The position numbers and the translations under genes were made by a program. A DNA stretch of 38,757 nucleotides from Cyanobacteria bacterium DS2.3.42 (GTDB lineage Bacteria > Cyanobacteriota > Vampirovibrionia > Obscuribacterales > Obscuribacteraceae): positions 1 through 38,757 of the forward strand of contig PNLN01000075.1 of the NCBI GenBank assembly GCA_013823055.1. The letters run 5' to 3'. Position 1 is the first letter of the stretch; every line of letters begins with the position of its first letter. Positions 31,050-38,757 of the stretch are shown here, piece by piece. The notes below the pieces were generated by a model that did not search any database, was not told the DNA's origin, and worked only from the letters and a program-made list of their open reading frames with translations.

Positions 31050-32303
31050 TTGAGTTCTTGCGCAAATCGATCTCCTGAAGAAAATGAGGCCTTCTATGAC
31101 GAGGGTCTTGCGAGGCTTAAGTCCGGAGAACTGGAAGAAAGTACCGGGAAGCTCATCATGGACTTGATGGAAATCCATGACGACAAGATTTTGGTAACTT
31201 TTGCACGAAAGTGGATAAAGCTTTTTCCTAAACAGGAGAGTGCTCCGAGATTGGTTGGAAAGTGGCTCTCGAAGTACGGAAATAATGACGCCATGTATAT
31301 GGCGACCAACTATGTGAAAACTTATCCTGATGTAAATGCTTTGATTTTGATTGTCAGAGCAGCGGCTCAACTTCCGCGAATTCCAGATCGTCTTTTCGCC
31401 GCCATAGAAAGAAGATTTGAAGTCGAACCATCCAGCCATGTCTGGGCGTCATTGCATGGTTACGAAAATCGGTGCCCTTCGCGAGACAAGCTACTTTTGC
31501 GGTGGATTGAAAGAAACATTGCTAACGTAGATATCGATATTGATATGTCCAGCCTTGCCTTATTTTCTGAATCTCCGGAAGTACTCGAAGAAATCATTCG
31601 GTGGGTCAAACGCAATCAGGACAAAACGGAAAATATCTGGATGCTGCTTAGTCATTTGATGCGTGGGAAATCTCAGGCCCACCAGGTTCTTTTGCCTCGG
31701 GTGGCGGACCTTTCAAGAGAATGGCTTGCAAATAATCCAGACTTCGAGCACAACGGCAGAATCTATAATGACTTGCTGACCTTGATGCGATCGGATGATG
31801 ACATTCGCAACGCGAAAGAATGGTATCGCAAACACACGAAATCTCAGAGTGCAGAAATGGCTCTCAACGGTATTCTCAGTAGTGCCCATAGAAGAGGAGA
31901 TCCGCAGGATCCGGAGTTTGTCACGCAAGCGAAACAGATACTCGGAAAGCAGTCACCTATGGACAGAGTACCTGTCTTGGCTGGTGCGCTGCTAAACGCG
32001 AATCCTGATGATGATTCAATTAAAATCGCGAGGGAGACATGGGGGCAATATCAGCACCTAACATGGCTGCACGCGGATCTTTTGCGCATTGCTCCTGATG
32101 ATGAGTTGATAAAAAAGGCAAACGAGAGACTCTCCACTTTTAGTAAGGGAATGCCTGACGTAATGATAGAGATGCTGAGAATTGATCCTACGAATGACAC
32201 TGCGCGGCGGGCTGCTGAAAGGTGGATGCGTTCAAATCTAGATCATGAGCAGGTGAAAACCGTCAAGGATTTGCTCCAGGTGCAGTCCCATGGTCAGCAG
32301 TAA
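31050..32303 (+). CDS. Helical-repeat protein, probable TTG start
   Basis: 417 residues of degenerate helix pairs of about 35 residues, such as LMDLMEIHDDKILVTFARKW, WLSKYGNNDAMYMATNYVKT, EVLEEIIRWVKRNQDKTENI, and PDDELIKKANERLSTFSKG near the end. This fits a TPR or HEAT-like superhelix. No signal peptide; charged throughout. The start is TTG 31050 with AAGGTT about 6 nt upstream; the next in-frame ATG is about 110 nt later and inside the repeats. It overlaps the DUF1801 gene by 14 nt and heads a plus-strand run that continues into the peptidase and transporter. Function unknown; a binding scaffold is likely. Confidence 0.75.
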   Translation: MSSCANRSPEENEAFYDEGLARLKSGELEESTGKLIMDLMEIHDDKILVTFARKWIKLFPKQESAPRLVGKWLSKYGNNDAMYMATNYVKTYPDVNALILIVRAAAQLPRIPDRLFAAIERRFEVEPSSHVWASLHGYENRCPSRDKLLLRWIERNIANVDIDIDMSSLALFSESPEVLEEIIRWVKRNQDKTENIWMLLSHLMRGKSQAHQVLLPRVADLSREWLANNPDFEHNGRIYNDLLTLMRSDDDIRNAKEWYRKHTKSQSAEMALNGILSSAHRRGDPQDPEFVTQAKQILGKQSPMDRVPVLAGALLNANPDDDSIKIARETWGQYQHLTWLHADLLRIAPDDELIKKANERLSTFSKGMPDVMIEMLRIDPTNDTARRAAERWMRSNLDHEQVKTVKDLLQVQSHGQQ

Positions 32304-32772
32304 AGCGGCAACAGTGAAGGAGTATTTGGATGAACTGCCGGCGGAGCGTCGCGCTGTTGTTTCTGCTGTTCGCGATGTAATTTTGAAGAACCTTCCGGAA
32401 GGTTATGAAGAAACCATGAATTGGGGCATGATTTGCTACGAAATTCCCCTCTCTCGTTATCCCAATACGTACAACAAGCAGCCACTCGGCTGTGCCGCCT
32501 TAGCAGCACAGAAGAATTACTATGCCGTGTATCTTTCGGCGCTTTATTGCGGTACTAATGACGAGTTTAACGAAGACTGGTTGCGCAAAGAATTCGATAA
32601 AGCTGGAAAGAAGCTCGACTGCGGCAAATCGTGCGTGCGTTTCAAAAAGCTTGAAGACTTGCCGCTCGATGTCATCGGCGCTGCCATTCGCATCGCCAGC
32701 CCAGATGAATACATCCGGGCGTACGAAGAAACCCGAAAAAGCGGAGCCGTGGGCAAACGCAAGATTAACTGA
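32290..32772 (+). CDS. DUF1801-family protein
   Basis: 160 residues matching the DUF1801 (YdhG-like) fold: TVKEYLDELPAERRAVVSAV, ILKNLPEGYEETMNWGMICY (the Pro-x-x-x-x-E-x-x-x-W-G pattern), YYAVYLSALY, CGKSCVRFKKLEDLPLDVIG. Members are small cytoplasmic proteins without an assigned reaction. ATG 32290 lies inside the 3' end of the helical-repeat gene in another frame, so translation is probably coupled. A basic tail (KSGAVGKRKIN) ends it. The exported peptidase gene begins 75 nt downstream. Confidence 0.85.
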   Translation: MVSSKAATVKEYLDELPAERRAVVSAVRDVILKNLPEGYEETMNWGMICYEIPLSRYPNTYNKQPLGCAALAAQKNYYAVYLSALYCGTNDEFNEDWLRKEFDKAGKKLDCGKSCVRFKKLEDLPLDVIGAAIRIASPDEYIRAYEETRKSGAVGKRKIN

Positions 32773-32846
32773 CGATTCCGCAAGAAATGCGCATTGTCGC
32801 CAGGCGTGAGAAAATAACCTTCGCTCCCCGTCCAAACAAGGTCCCA

Positions 32847-34988
32847 ATGAATAGAAGAACTTTCCTGAAGGGCAGTGCCGCCGTTGTCATGCTGAGTGGA
32901 GGATTTGCTATGAGTTTGCAGCAGTCTATTGCCGAAACAGTGACTATCGGACCGCTTTTGGATAAGTGGACAGGCGCGCACAACGGTTTTCCGCGTTTTG
33001 ACCTCGTCAAGATATCTGACTTCAAGCCCTCGATTTTGAAGGGGATGGATCTCAAGCGCGCGGAGATTAAAGCGCTAACGAGCCAAACGGAAAAGCCGAC
33101 CTTCGAAAACACCATATTGGTTCTCGAGGATTCCGGTCGTCCGCTTAGCAACGCATATCGCTACTTCAGCGTTTATACATCGACGATGAACGACAAGACG
33201 ATGCAAGCGATTGAGACTGAAATGACTCCTATCATCGCGAAGTTCGATGATGAAATCATTCAGAATGATGAATTGTTCCAGCGCATCAAGACCGTCTATG
33301 AAGCCCGCGAAAATTCCGGATTGACCAACGAGCAAAAACGGCTCGTTGAGGTCTACTACAAAATGTTCACTCGTGCCGGTGCCGGGCTCGATGCCGATAA
33401 GAAGAAACGTATCCGCGAGATCAATGAAAAGCTGGCGACGCTGTTTACCAATTTCCGTCACAACCAACTCGCTGACGAAGAAAAGTACACGCTCGTGTTG
33501 GAAAAAGAAACCGACCTTGACGGACTTTCCGACAGCTTGCGCGAGGCCGCCGCACAGCAAGCTGAAGCGCACAAAATGAAAGGAAAGTGGGTGATCACCA
33601 ACACACGCTCGTCGATGGAGCCTTTCCTAACTTTCTCGACTCGCAGAGATTTGCGTGAGAAAGGTTGGCGTATGTGGACGCGGCGTGGTGACAACAACGA
33701 CTCCAACGACAATAAAAAGAATATCGGCGAAATATTGAAGTTGCGTACCGAGCGCGCGCGCATTTTGGGATTCCCGACGCATGCGCACTGGAGTCTGGAT
33801 GATTGCATGGCGAAAACACCTGACGCCGCGATGGGTTTGATGTTGCGAGTTTGGAAAGCTTCAATTAATCGAGTGCACCAGGAAGTCGCAGATATGCAAA
33901 AAATTGCAGATGCAGAAGGCGCAAAGATTACGATCGAACCATGGGATTATCGCTACTACGCAGAAAAGGTACGCAAGGCGAAATACGATATCGATCAGAA
34001 TGAAGTGAAACAGTACCTGCAGCTCGATAAAATTCGCGAGGGAATGTTCTGGGCTGCAAAACAGGTCTACGGTCTCGATATGGTGAAAGTCGATGGTCTT
34101 CCGGTTGTCCAGCCCGACGTCACTGTGTATGAAGTTCATCGTGATGGAAAGCAAATTGGTCTGTGGTATTTCGATCCGTATGCACGCGATGGAAAAAACT
34201 CAGGAGCATGGATGAGCGAGTATCGGACGCAAGAAAAATTCAAAGATACCGTCACTCCGATCGTTTCGAACAACTGCAATTACATGAAAGGAAAACCGGG
34301 CGAGCCCGTGCTTATTTCATGGGACGATGCAAACACGCTTTTCCATGAATTCGGGCACGCACTGCATGGCTTGCAATCGAACGTTACCTACCCGTCGCTC
34401 GCCGGAACCAGTGTCAAACGTGATTTCGTCGAGTTTCCCAGCCAGGTCAACGAACGCTGGTTACTCACTCGCGAAGTGTTGAGTAAGTATGCGCTGCACT
34501 ACAAGACCGGTCAGCCAATTCCTGAGGCGCTGGTGGCGAAAATTGAAAAGGCTAAGACTTTCAATCAAGGTTTCAGCACGACCGAATATTTGGCCTCTGC
34601 AATCTACGATATGAAAATCCACCTTGCTGCAACTCCGGACAAAACAATTGAACCGGATGAATTTGAGAAGGTGACAATGACTGAAATCGATTGCCCGAAA
34701 GAGGTGATCATGCGCCATCGCCCAACCGCATTCGGACACATCTTCTCCGATGACGGTTACGCCTCCGGATACTACTCGTACATCTGGGCCGACACTATGT
34801 CTGCCGATGCATCAGAGGCATTCGTCGAAGCCGGTAGCTTCTACGACCGCAAGACTTGCGATCGTTTTAGAGAAACCATCTTCATGGTCGGCAACTCAGT
34901 TGCACCCGATGTGGCCTTCCGCAATTTCCGCGGTCGAGATGTGGACACTAACGCGCTCATGAGAGATCGGGGATTTCCAGTCTCTTAA
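32847..34988 (+). CDS. M3-family peptidyl-dipeptidase (Dcp-like), Tat-exported
   Basis: A zinc metallopeptidase that trims oligopeptides; 713 residues. The N-terminus MNRRTFLKGSAAVVMLSGGF is a textbook twin-arginine signal, so the enzyme is folded and probably metallated before export. The M3 signature TLFHEFGHALHGL near residue 498 gives the HExGH zinc site, with the third ligand Glu in DFVEFPSQVNERW. SDDGYASGYYSYIWAD near the C-terminus is typical of Dcp/OpdA-type enzymes. Start ATG 32847 has AAGG 6 nt upstream; a longer frame from 32787 would put extra residues before the Arg pair. The transporter gene starts 1 nt after its stop, so they form one transcription unit. Confidence 0.93.
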   Translation: MNRRTFLKGSAAVVMLSGGFAMSLQQSIAETVTIGPLLDKWTGAHNGFPRFDLVKISDFKPSILKGMDLKRAEIKALTSQTEKPTFENTILVLEDSGRPLSNAYRYFSVYTSTMNDKTMQAIETEMTPIIAKFDDEIIQNDELFQRIKTVYEARENSGLTNEQKRLVEVYYKMFTRAGAGLDADKKKRIREINEKLATLFTNFRHNQLADEEKYTLVLEKETDLDGLSDSLREAAAQQAEAHKMKGKWVITNTRSSMEPFLTFSTRRDLREKGWRMWTRRGDNNDSNDNKKNIGEILKLRTERARILGFPTHAHWSLDDCMAKTPDAAMGLMLRVWKASINRVHQEVADMQKIADAEGAKITIEPWDYRYYAEKVRKAKYDIDQNEVKQYLQLDKIREGMFWAAKQVYGLDMVKVDGLPVVQPDVTVYEVHRDGKQIGLWYFDPYARDGKNSGAWMSEYRTQEKFKDTVTPIVSNNCNYMKGKPGEPVLISWDDANTLFHEFGHALHGLQSNVTYPSLAGTSVKRDFVEFPSQVNERWLLTREVLSKYALHYKTGQPIPEALVAKIEKAKTFNQGFSTTEYLASAIYDMKIHLAATPDKTIEPDEFEKVTMTEIDCPKEVIMRHRPTAFGHIFSDDGYASGYYSYIWADTMSADASEAFVEAGSFYDRKTCDRFRETIFMVGNSVAPDVAFRNFRGRDVDTNALMRDRGFPVS

Positions 34989-34989
34989 G

Positions 34990-37716
34990 ATGCCGATTCG
35001 TAAAAGCATAAGAAACCGTTTGCATATGCTCACTGCCAAAAGTGCGTTATGCGCTTTCGTCTTTGCATTCGTTTTCTTGTCGAGTTTCGCAATGTGCCCT
35101 ATGGCATTGGCAGTCGATGAGTTCTGCGATGTGTATGTAGGCCAAGAAAAAGTATTCACGGTTTCGAATACAAAATTGTTGTCTGCAATCGAGCGAGGGC
35201 AACTAATCAATGACACCATTCAAAGTGTTATTGATGACCCGACTGTCGATCCTGCGGCGATGACTGTGCGCACCGGATTTGATGGGGTTCCGGTAATCTA
35301 CCTCAGAGATAAGGTGCTGTGTAGCGTCACCCAAACTGATGCTGATGAGGTTGGTACAACACAACAGGTACTCGCACAACAATGGTGCGACAAACTGATG
35401 AAGCGAATCTTGAAGATTCGAGAAAAGATGAATGCCGCAAATGCGAGCAGCAGCACTAGCTCCACTGCCAACTCCAGTTCCAGTACTAGCACCAGCACCA
35501 GTACCAGTAGCAGTACAAGCAGTAGTACCGGTAGCGGTACCGGCGCCGGTACAGAAAAAACGAGTTCGGCTGGCGACGGCAAGGTCCACGGAAGTTCCGG
35601 CTTAAGTGAGCATGCAGTTCTCCTGTTGTTTGTGGAGATTGCACTTTTACTGTTTGCCTCTCTGGTTTGCGGCGAAGCAATGGTGCGTTTGGGTCAACCA
35701 GCCATCATTGGGCAGATTCTTGCCGGATTGCTTCTTGGTCCTACTTTCTTCGGTGCTCTTTTCCCGGATCTCTCATCCCAGCTTTTCCCGCGCGATGGTT
35801 CTCAGTCGAGGCTGATTGAAGTCATTTCCTGGATCGGTGTTTCCTTCTTGCTGATGCTTACCGGCATGGAAACAGACATTGCCATGTTAAAAAGGCTTGG
35901 CAAGCCGCTTCTATGTTTTGGACTAATTGGACTGGGCGGACCACTGATCGTGGGTGGTCTCTTTTCTTTGCTTCTGCCTCAACTTATGGGAGAGCTTCAG
36001 AACAAACTAGCTTTTGCTGTTTTCCTTGGTACGGTTTTTGCCGCCTCTTCGGTTCCGGTTGTGGCAAAAATATTGATGGACATCAAAATGCTAAAGCTTG
36101 GCGTTGGGCAATTGATTGTCGCAACATCATTGGCTCACGACCTGCTTTGCTGTCTTTTGCTTGCTGTCATTGTCGTTCTCTCGGGATCAGAGAGCCAGGC
36201 GGGTAATCCAGTTCTAGTCGCGATATTTGGAACAATCGGTTTTCTCGCTGTTATGTACTTCGGGCGACCGGTGTTTTTTGCAGTACTCAGGCGCATTAGC
36301 GATCATGTTTCAACCAGTGATGGATTAGTCACCGCGATGGTTGTATTGCTTTTGGCTTGCGCAGCTACAACCGAAGCGCTCGGCGTCCACATTGTATTGG
36401 GGGCTTTTGCCGCTGGTGTAATTCTTTCACAAACACCAGTGATCAATCACAAAGTGGTGCGACCGCTAGAGATTGTTACGATGGCATTCTTTGCACCAAT
36501 TTTCTTTGCTTCCAGCGGACTGGGCGTCAACCTGACTTCCTTGCTTCAGCCAAAACTTGCAGCAATAACGATACTGCTGACAGTGGCAACGTTGGCCGTG
36601 AAATTGGCAGCATGCTACGGTGCAGGCAAACTTTCTGGGTTTGGAAAATGGGAGTCCCTTTCTGTTGGAGTGGGCGCAAATACAAAGGGTTCTCTTGGTT
36701 TGATCCTTGCTATGCTCGGCTATTCGCTAGGCATTATCAATCAGGATATGTTTGCTATAGTCATCTTTATTTCGATGTTCTCCACCGCAACTGCAGCACC
36801 GCTGATGAAGTTGACTATGGGCAACGTGAAAGTCACTGACGAAGAAATTGAGAAGATGAAGCGAGAAGAGCGCTGTTCTCGCACCATACTGAGCGGCATT
36901 CGAAGAGTGCTCTGGCCAACTTCCGGTAGAGGTCGAAACAGTTTTATCGCCAAGTTGTTGAATAGCATCGGTCAGACTCAAGTCATGGAAACAACTGTGC
37001 TCTGGGTCAAGCGCGGTGACAAGCACTCGGAGAAGCCCTTTGCCAGTATTAAAGCAGCTGTCGACAGAAATCATGTCAGTGTTTATCAAAGCACCGTGCA
37101 CTCCGACGATCCACTGAAGGAAATTTCAGAAGAAGGAAATCGCGGGTACGACCTGATCATTATGGCTACCGATGAACCTCCAGCCGATGCCGAGTACGTT
37201 TTCGGTGAGCTGGTTGACGGGGTCATCCTTAATACATCAACTCGTGTGTTGGTCCTGTATGAGCCGGACTCTACTAAAGAGCGCCAGATAAAGAAAGTTC
37301 TCGTACCTGTCAGCGGTAATGAACGATCGATAACGGCGGCAGAATTTGGAATTTCGCTTGCGAAATCTCTAAATGCCAAAGTCACTTGCCTATCAATTAC
37401 TGAGTCGGAAGCAAATGAACTATACGGCGAGGCTACGCAAAGCGGCATCGTCATTCAGCGCAATGTCACCCACGAAATTGAAAACACGCTGGGCGAGTTG
37501 GCGTCTGCTCTTGATGTCGATTTTGAATCCATACTTATGCAAACAAGTGCTCATCCCGCCCAAGCTGCAATTCTTGCTGCGCAGCAAAACGATATAGACC
37601 TGATTGTTCTTGGAGCGGAACCAAAGATTGGAAAGGGTTTGTTTGTCGGACACACGATCAATTACATTTTGCGCCACGCGCCTTGTGCTGTGGCAGTGCT
37701 CAAGCTGCACGGCTAG
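34990..37716 (+). CDS. KefB-like CPA2 antiporter fused to periplasmic N-domain and Usp-like tail
   Basis: 908 residues in four parts. (1) Signal peptide (KSALCAFVFAFVFLSSFAMC) and a 100-residue domain ending VIYLRDKVLCSVTQTDADEV, which resembles the N-terminal periplasmic domain of cyanobacterial MscS-like channels (AER-x-x-I pattern, DR-x-L-x-x-V-T-x-x-DA). (2) A Ser/Thr/Gly linker at residues 152-188. (3) A CPA2 monovalent cation:proton antiporter (residues 205-607), about 12 helices: GEAMVRLGQPAIIGQILAGL, LLMLTGMETDIAMLKRLG, GTVFAASSVPVVAKILMDI, VHIVLGAFAAGVILSQTP, GVGANTKGSLGLILAMLG. (4) Two Usp-like domains (about 660-757 and 762-908); the second ends IGKGLFVGHTINYILRHAPC. It is co-transcribed with the Tat peptidase (1-nt gap). 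Exchange of K+ or Na+ for H+, gated by stress signals, is inference. Confidence 0.88.
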   Translation: MPIRKSIRNRLHMLTAKSALCAFVFAFVFLSSFAMCPMALAVDEFCDVYVGQEKVFTVSNTKLLSAIERGQLINDTIQSVIDDPTVDPAAMTVRTGFDGVPVIYLRDKVLCSVTQTDADEVGTTQQVLAQQWCDKLMKRILKIREKMNAANASSSTSSTANSSSSTSTSTSTSSSTSSSTGSGTGAGTEKTSSAGDGKVHGSSGLSEHAVLLLFVEIALLLFASLVCGEAMVRLGQPAIIGQILAGLLLGPTFFGALFPDLSSQLFPRDGSQSRLIEVISWIGVSFLLMLTGMETDIAMLKRLGKPLLCFGLIGLGGPLIVGGLFSLLLPQLMGELQNKLAFAVFLGTVFAASSVPVVAKILMDIKMLKLGVGQLIVATSLAHDLLCCLLLAVIVVLSGSESQAGNPVLVAIFGTIGFLAVMYFGRPVFFAVLRRISDHVSTSDGLVTAMVVLLLACAATTEALGVHIVLGAFAAGVILSQTPVINHKVVRPLEIVTMAFFAPIFFASSGLGVNLTSLLQPKLAAITILLTVATLAVKLAACYGAGKLSGFGKWESLSVGVGANTKGSLGLILAMLGYSLGIINQDMFAIVIFISMFSTATAAPLMKLTMGNVKVTDEEIEKMKREERCSRTILSGIRRVLWPTSGRGRNSFIAKLLNSIGQTQVMETTVLWVKRGDKHSEKPFASIKAAVDRNHVSVYQSTVHSDDPLKEISEEGNRGYDLIIMATDEPPADAEYVFGELVDGVILNTSTRVLVLYEPDSTKERQIKKVLVPVSGNERSITAAEFGISLAKSLNAKVTCLSITESEANELYGEATQSGIVIQRNVTHEIENTLGELASALDVDFESILMQTSAHPAQAAILAAQQNDIDLIVLGAEPKIGKGLFVGHTINYILRHAPCAVAVLKLHG
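35446..35553 (+). repeat. Low-complexity Ser/Thr codon repeat inside the antiporter gene
   Basis: Degenerate 6-base units of the AGCACC/AGTACC type encode alternating Ser and Thr, grading into Gly-Ser-Gly-Thr. It forms the linker between the periplasmic domain and the membrane part, and is a likely site of length variation. Confidence 0.8.
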
Positions 37717-37721
37717 GGTTT

Positions 37722-38222
37722 TTAACCGAACTGAAGTTTTCTAACTTTCAACGGTTTTGTAATAATACTGAATCTGCCGGCCAGGATGTTGCATTCTGAG
37801 AGTCTTGCTATTGTCCGCTGTGCGCGCATTGAAACATAAGGGTTCTCGTCATCGCGCAGACTTTCGAGCACGCACATCGGCATGTTGTGGTTTTCGGCGA
37901 TGCTGTAGCGTACGTCTACACTTTCGTCTTGCACTAGGTCAAGGAGAACGTCCAGGAGAGTTTTGCTGTTCGTGGCGACAGCCGCGCGGACGTCTGCGCT
38001 GCTGTGCTTTGCCAATTTCGATAGTGTTTCGGCCGTAGTGCCCGGATTTTCGGCCACTCTTTCCAAGATCCAATCGGGTCCGTCACCAGCCAGAAGATCC
38101 AAGATTTTTGGACAAGAAGACGGATTGACTGCCACTGCAAACTTGATTCGCATCTCTTTACTCCTTAGAGCATTTGAGGTGGCAGACTCCTTTGTGTAAG
38201 ACGTCACGGTGCCAGGTTTCAT
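37722..38222 (-). CDS. Leucine-rich-repeat-variant (LRV)-like protein
   Basis: 166 residues built of about 24-residue units: VAVNPSSCPKILDLLAGDG, VAENPGTTAETLSKLAKHSS, VRAAVATNSKTLLDVLLDLV and VRYSIAENHNMPMCVLESLR. The A-x-N-P-x-T-P-x-x-x-L-x-x-L-A and VR-x-A-V-A pattern is that of LRV/HEAT-type repeats, which form a right-handed superhelix for protein binding. No signal peptide. Two starts are possible: ATG 38222 (GAGGT 6 nt upstream) and ATG 38153 (AGGAGT 7 nt upstream, directly before the first repeat); I kept the longer. It is convergent with the antiporter gene with 5 nt between the stops. Confidence 0.75.
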   Translation of the reverse strand: MKPGTVTSYTKESATSNALRSKEMRIKFAVAVNPSSCPKILDLLAGDGPDWILERVAENPGTTAETLSKLAKHSSADVRAAVATNSKTLLDVLLDLVQDESVDVRYSIAENHNMPMCVLESLRDDENPYVSMRAQRTIARLSECNILAGRFSIITKPLKVRKLQFG

Positions 38223-38757
38223 TGAACTACCTCATTTACTCATAACCACAACCAATGCGCCCACACTAATATTCTAGAACGGGTTGGCAAGCGTGGTGTA
38301 TAGGAAAGCAAATATTTCCATACACTGAAAACCCAGTGGTACCAAAGTAAACGGGCATAGTGATATGTCAATTCTGTACGAATATCCCCTGTTCGGGTAG
38401 CTTTCGGATGGAAGTGAAATGAGCGGTGCTACGTAAAAGCTGATGATTAGCGCGTCGTCTGAAACCTCGCCTGGTTGTGCGTTTTTCTTTGTAAGTCTCA
38501 CGCGGTAGGCTGGTTTTTTGAGGATTGGTAAGGAAAGAGTGATATTGATGCGCTGTCGATGGAACTAACATCGATTCAATCCGTCACAGGACCCAATGGA
38601 TCCGCTTCAATCCAATACTTACCGCGTGGCTGGAAGGGATCCCCAAAACGCTCATCCACGGAAACCTTTCAACTGGTCTAAAATTGGGCAACCGAATCCC
38701 GGATGTCAGTAGTAGTGGCTATTGGCACACTCCCAACTCCATGCCAACGGCAAAAAA
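38223..38757. other. Window end without a supported gene
   Basis: No convincing gene or RNA. On the minus strand a frame at 38274-38501 (GTG start) has coding-like codon use (SDDALIISFYVAPLISLPSE) and stays open about 66 nt further upstream, but has no ribosome-binding site. It may be the end of a decayed gene. A 38-codon plus frame from ATG 38596 (AGGA 5 nt upstream) ends at 38712; it may be nothing. Confidence 0.4.

Noticed and set aside
30903-31439. Upstream extension of the 148-residue minus-strand protein
   Set aside because: It is antisense to the helical-repeat gene and lacks a start signal; ATG 30902 has a proper ribosome-binding site.
33075-33572. 165-codon minus-strand frame
   Set aside because: Antisense to the M3 peptidase, whose reading is certain.
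35446-35553. CRISPR or minisatellite reading of the repeat
   Set aside because: The units are short, degenerate and in frame with a Ser/Thr protein linker; there are no spacers.
36357-36839. 160-codon plus-strand frame in a second register
   Set aside because: Shadow of the membrane domain of the antiporter; Cys/Arg/Trp-rich composition typical of a wrong frame.
38596-38712. 38-codon plus-strand ORF near the right edge
   Set aside because: Only a weak AGGA site and no recognisable pattern; it is mentioned in the end-region entry but not called.

Overview
The window is bacterial chromosomal DNA of moderate GC content. It is densely coded on both strands, with no insertion sequence, integrase, rRNA operon or CRISPR array. 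The gene mix is: a three-gene TadE/TadG block, a group III truncated haemoglobin operon, a CPA2 antiporter fused to a periplasmic domain that resembles the N-terminus of cyanobacterial MscS-like proteins, many exported TPR or helical-repeat proteins, GlnRS, uricase and a copper amine oxidase. This would fit a non-photosynthetic cyanobacterial relative (Vampirovibrionia/Melainabacteria, Obscuribacterales-like). That placement is an inference from gene content only; no marker gene here proves it.

Layout. 0-4.2 kb (minus strand): a short UvrA paralogue, an ST7-like TPR protein and RNase HI, which runs off the left edge. 4.3-9.1 kb (plus): a large exported TPR/PDZ-like protein and glutaminyl-tRNA synthetase with a terminator. 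9.2-14.6 kb: uricase (minus), a CPA1 Na+/H+ antiporter (plus), an exported copper amine oxidase (minus) and a small four-helix membrane protein (minus). 14.75-15.6 kb (plus): a ribbon-helix-helix regulator and a staphylococcal-type nuclease, both without a normal start codon. 15.6-18.4 kb (minus): a pseudopilin/TadG-vWA/pseudopilin operon. 18.4-19.9 kb (plus): a region able to fold into a branched RNA, a small TPR protein and a short-chain dehydrogenase. 19.9-21.2 kb (minus): rsgA behind a strong promoter and a 22-codon leader ORF. 21.2-23.3 kb: an exported protein with a TonB-C-like end (plus), and peptide deformylase coupled to a GNAT acetyltransferase (minus).

23.36-25.3 kb (plus): a strong promoter, a foldable segment of about 150 nt ending in a terminator, tRNA-Ser(GCU), the RNA ligase gene rtcB, and a remnant of a peptidyl-tRNA-hydrolase-like gene. 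25.2-27.6 kb (minus): two unrecognised proteins and an exported patatin-like phospholipase. 27.6-28.9 kb: a Cys-rich small protein and a TetR regulator, divergent, with three copies of one operator-like sequence between them. 28.9-30.4 kb (minus): a compact Rrf2 regulator/rubredoxin/truncated haemoglobin/DUF1858-like operon, probably for nitrosative or oxygen stress, with a consensus promoter and an operator dyad. 30.4-37.7 kb: an unrecognised minus-strand protein, then a plus-strand run of helical-repeat protein, DUF1801 protein, Tat-exported M3 peptidase and the KefB-like fusion. 37.7-38.2 kb (minus): a leucine-rich-repeat-variant protein. The last 0.5 kb has no convincing gene.

The most promising unexplained signals are the two candidate structured RNAs (near 18.6 and 23.4 kb), the regulator/nuclease pair lacking standard start codons, the TetR/Cys-rich module with its triple operator, the rubredoxin-globin operon, and the MscS-N/KefB/Usp fusion. 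All were read by eye; no search or folding program was run.
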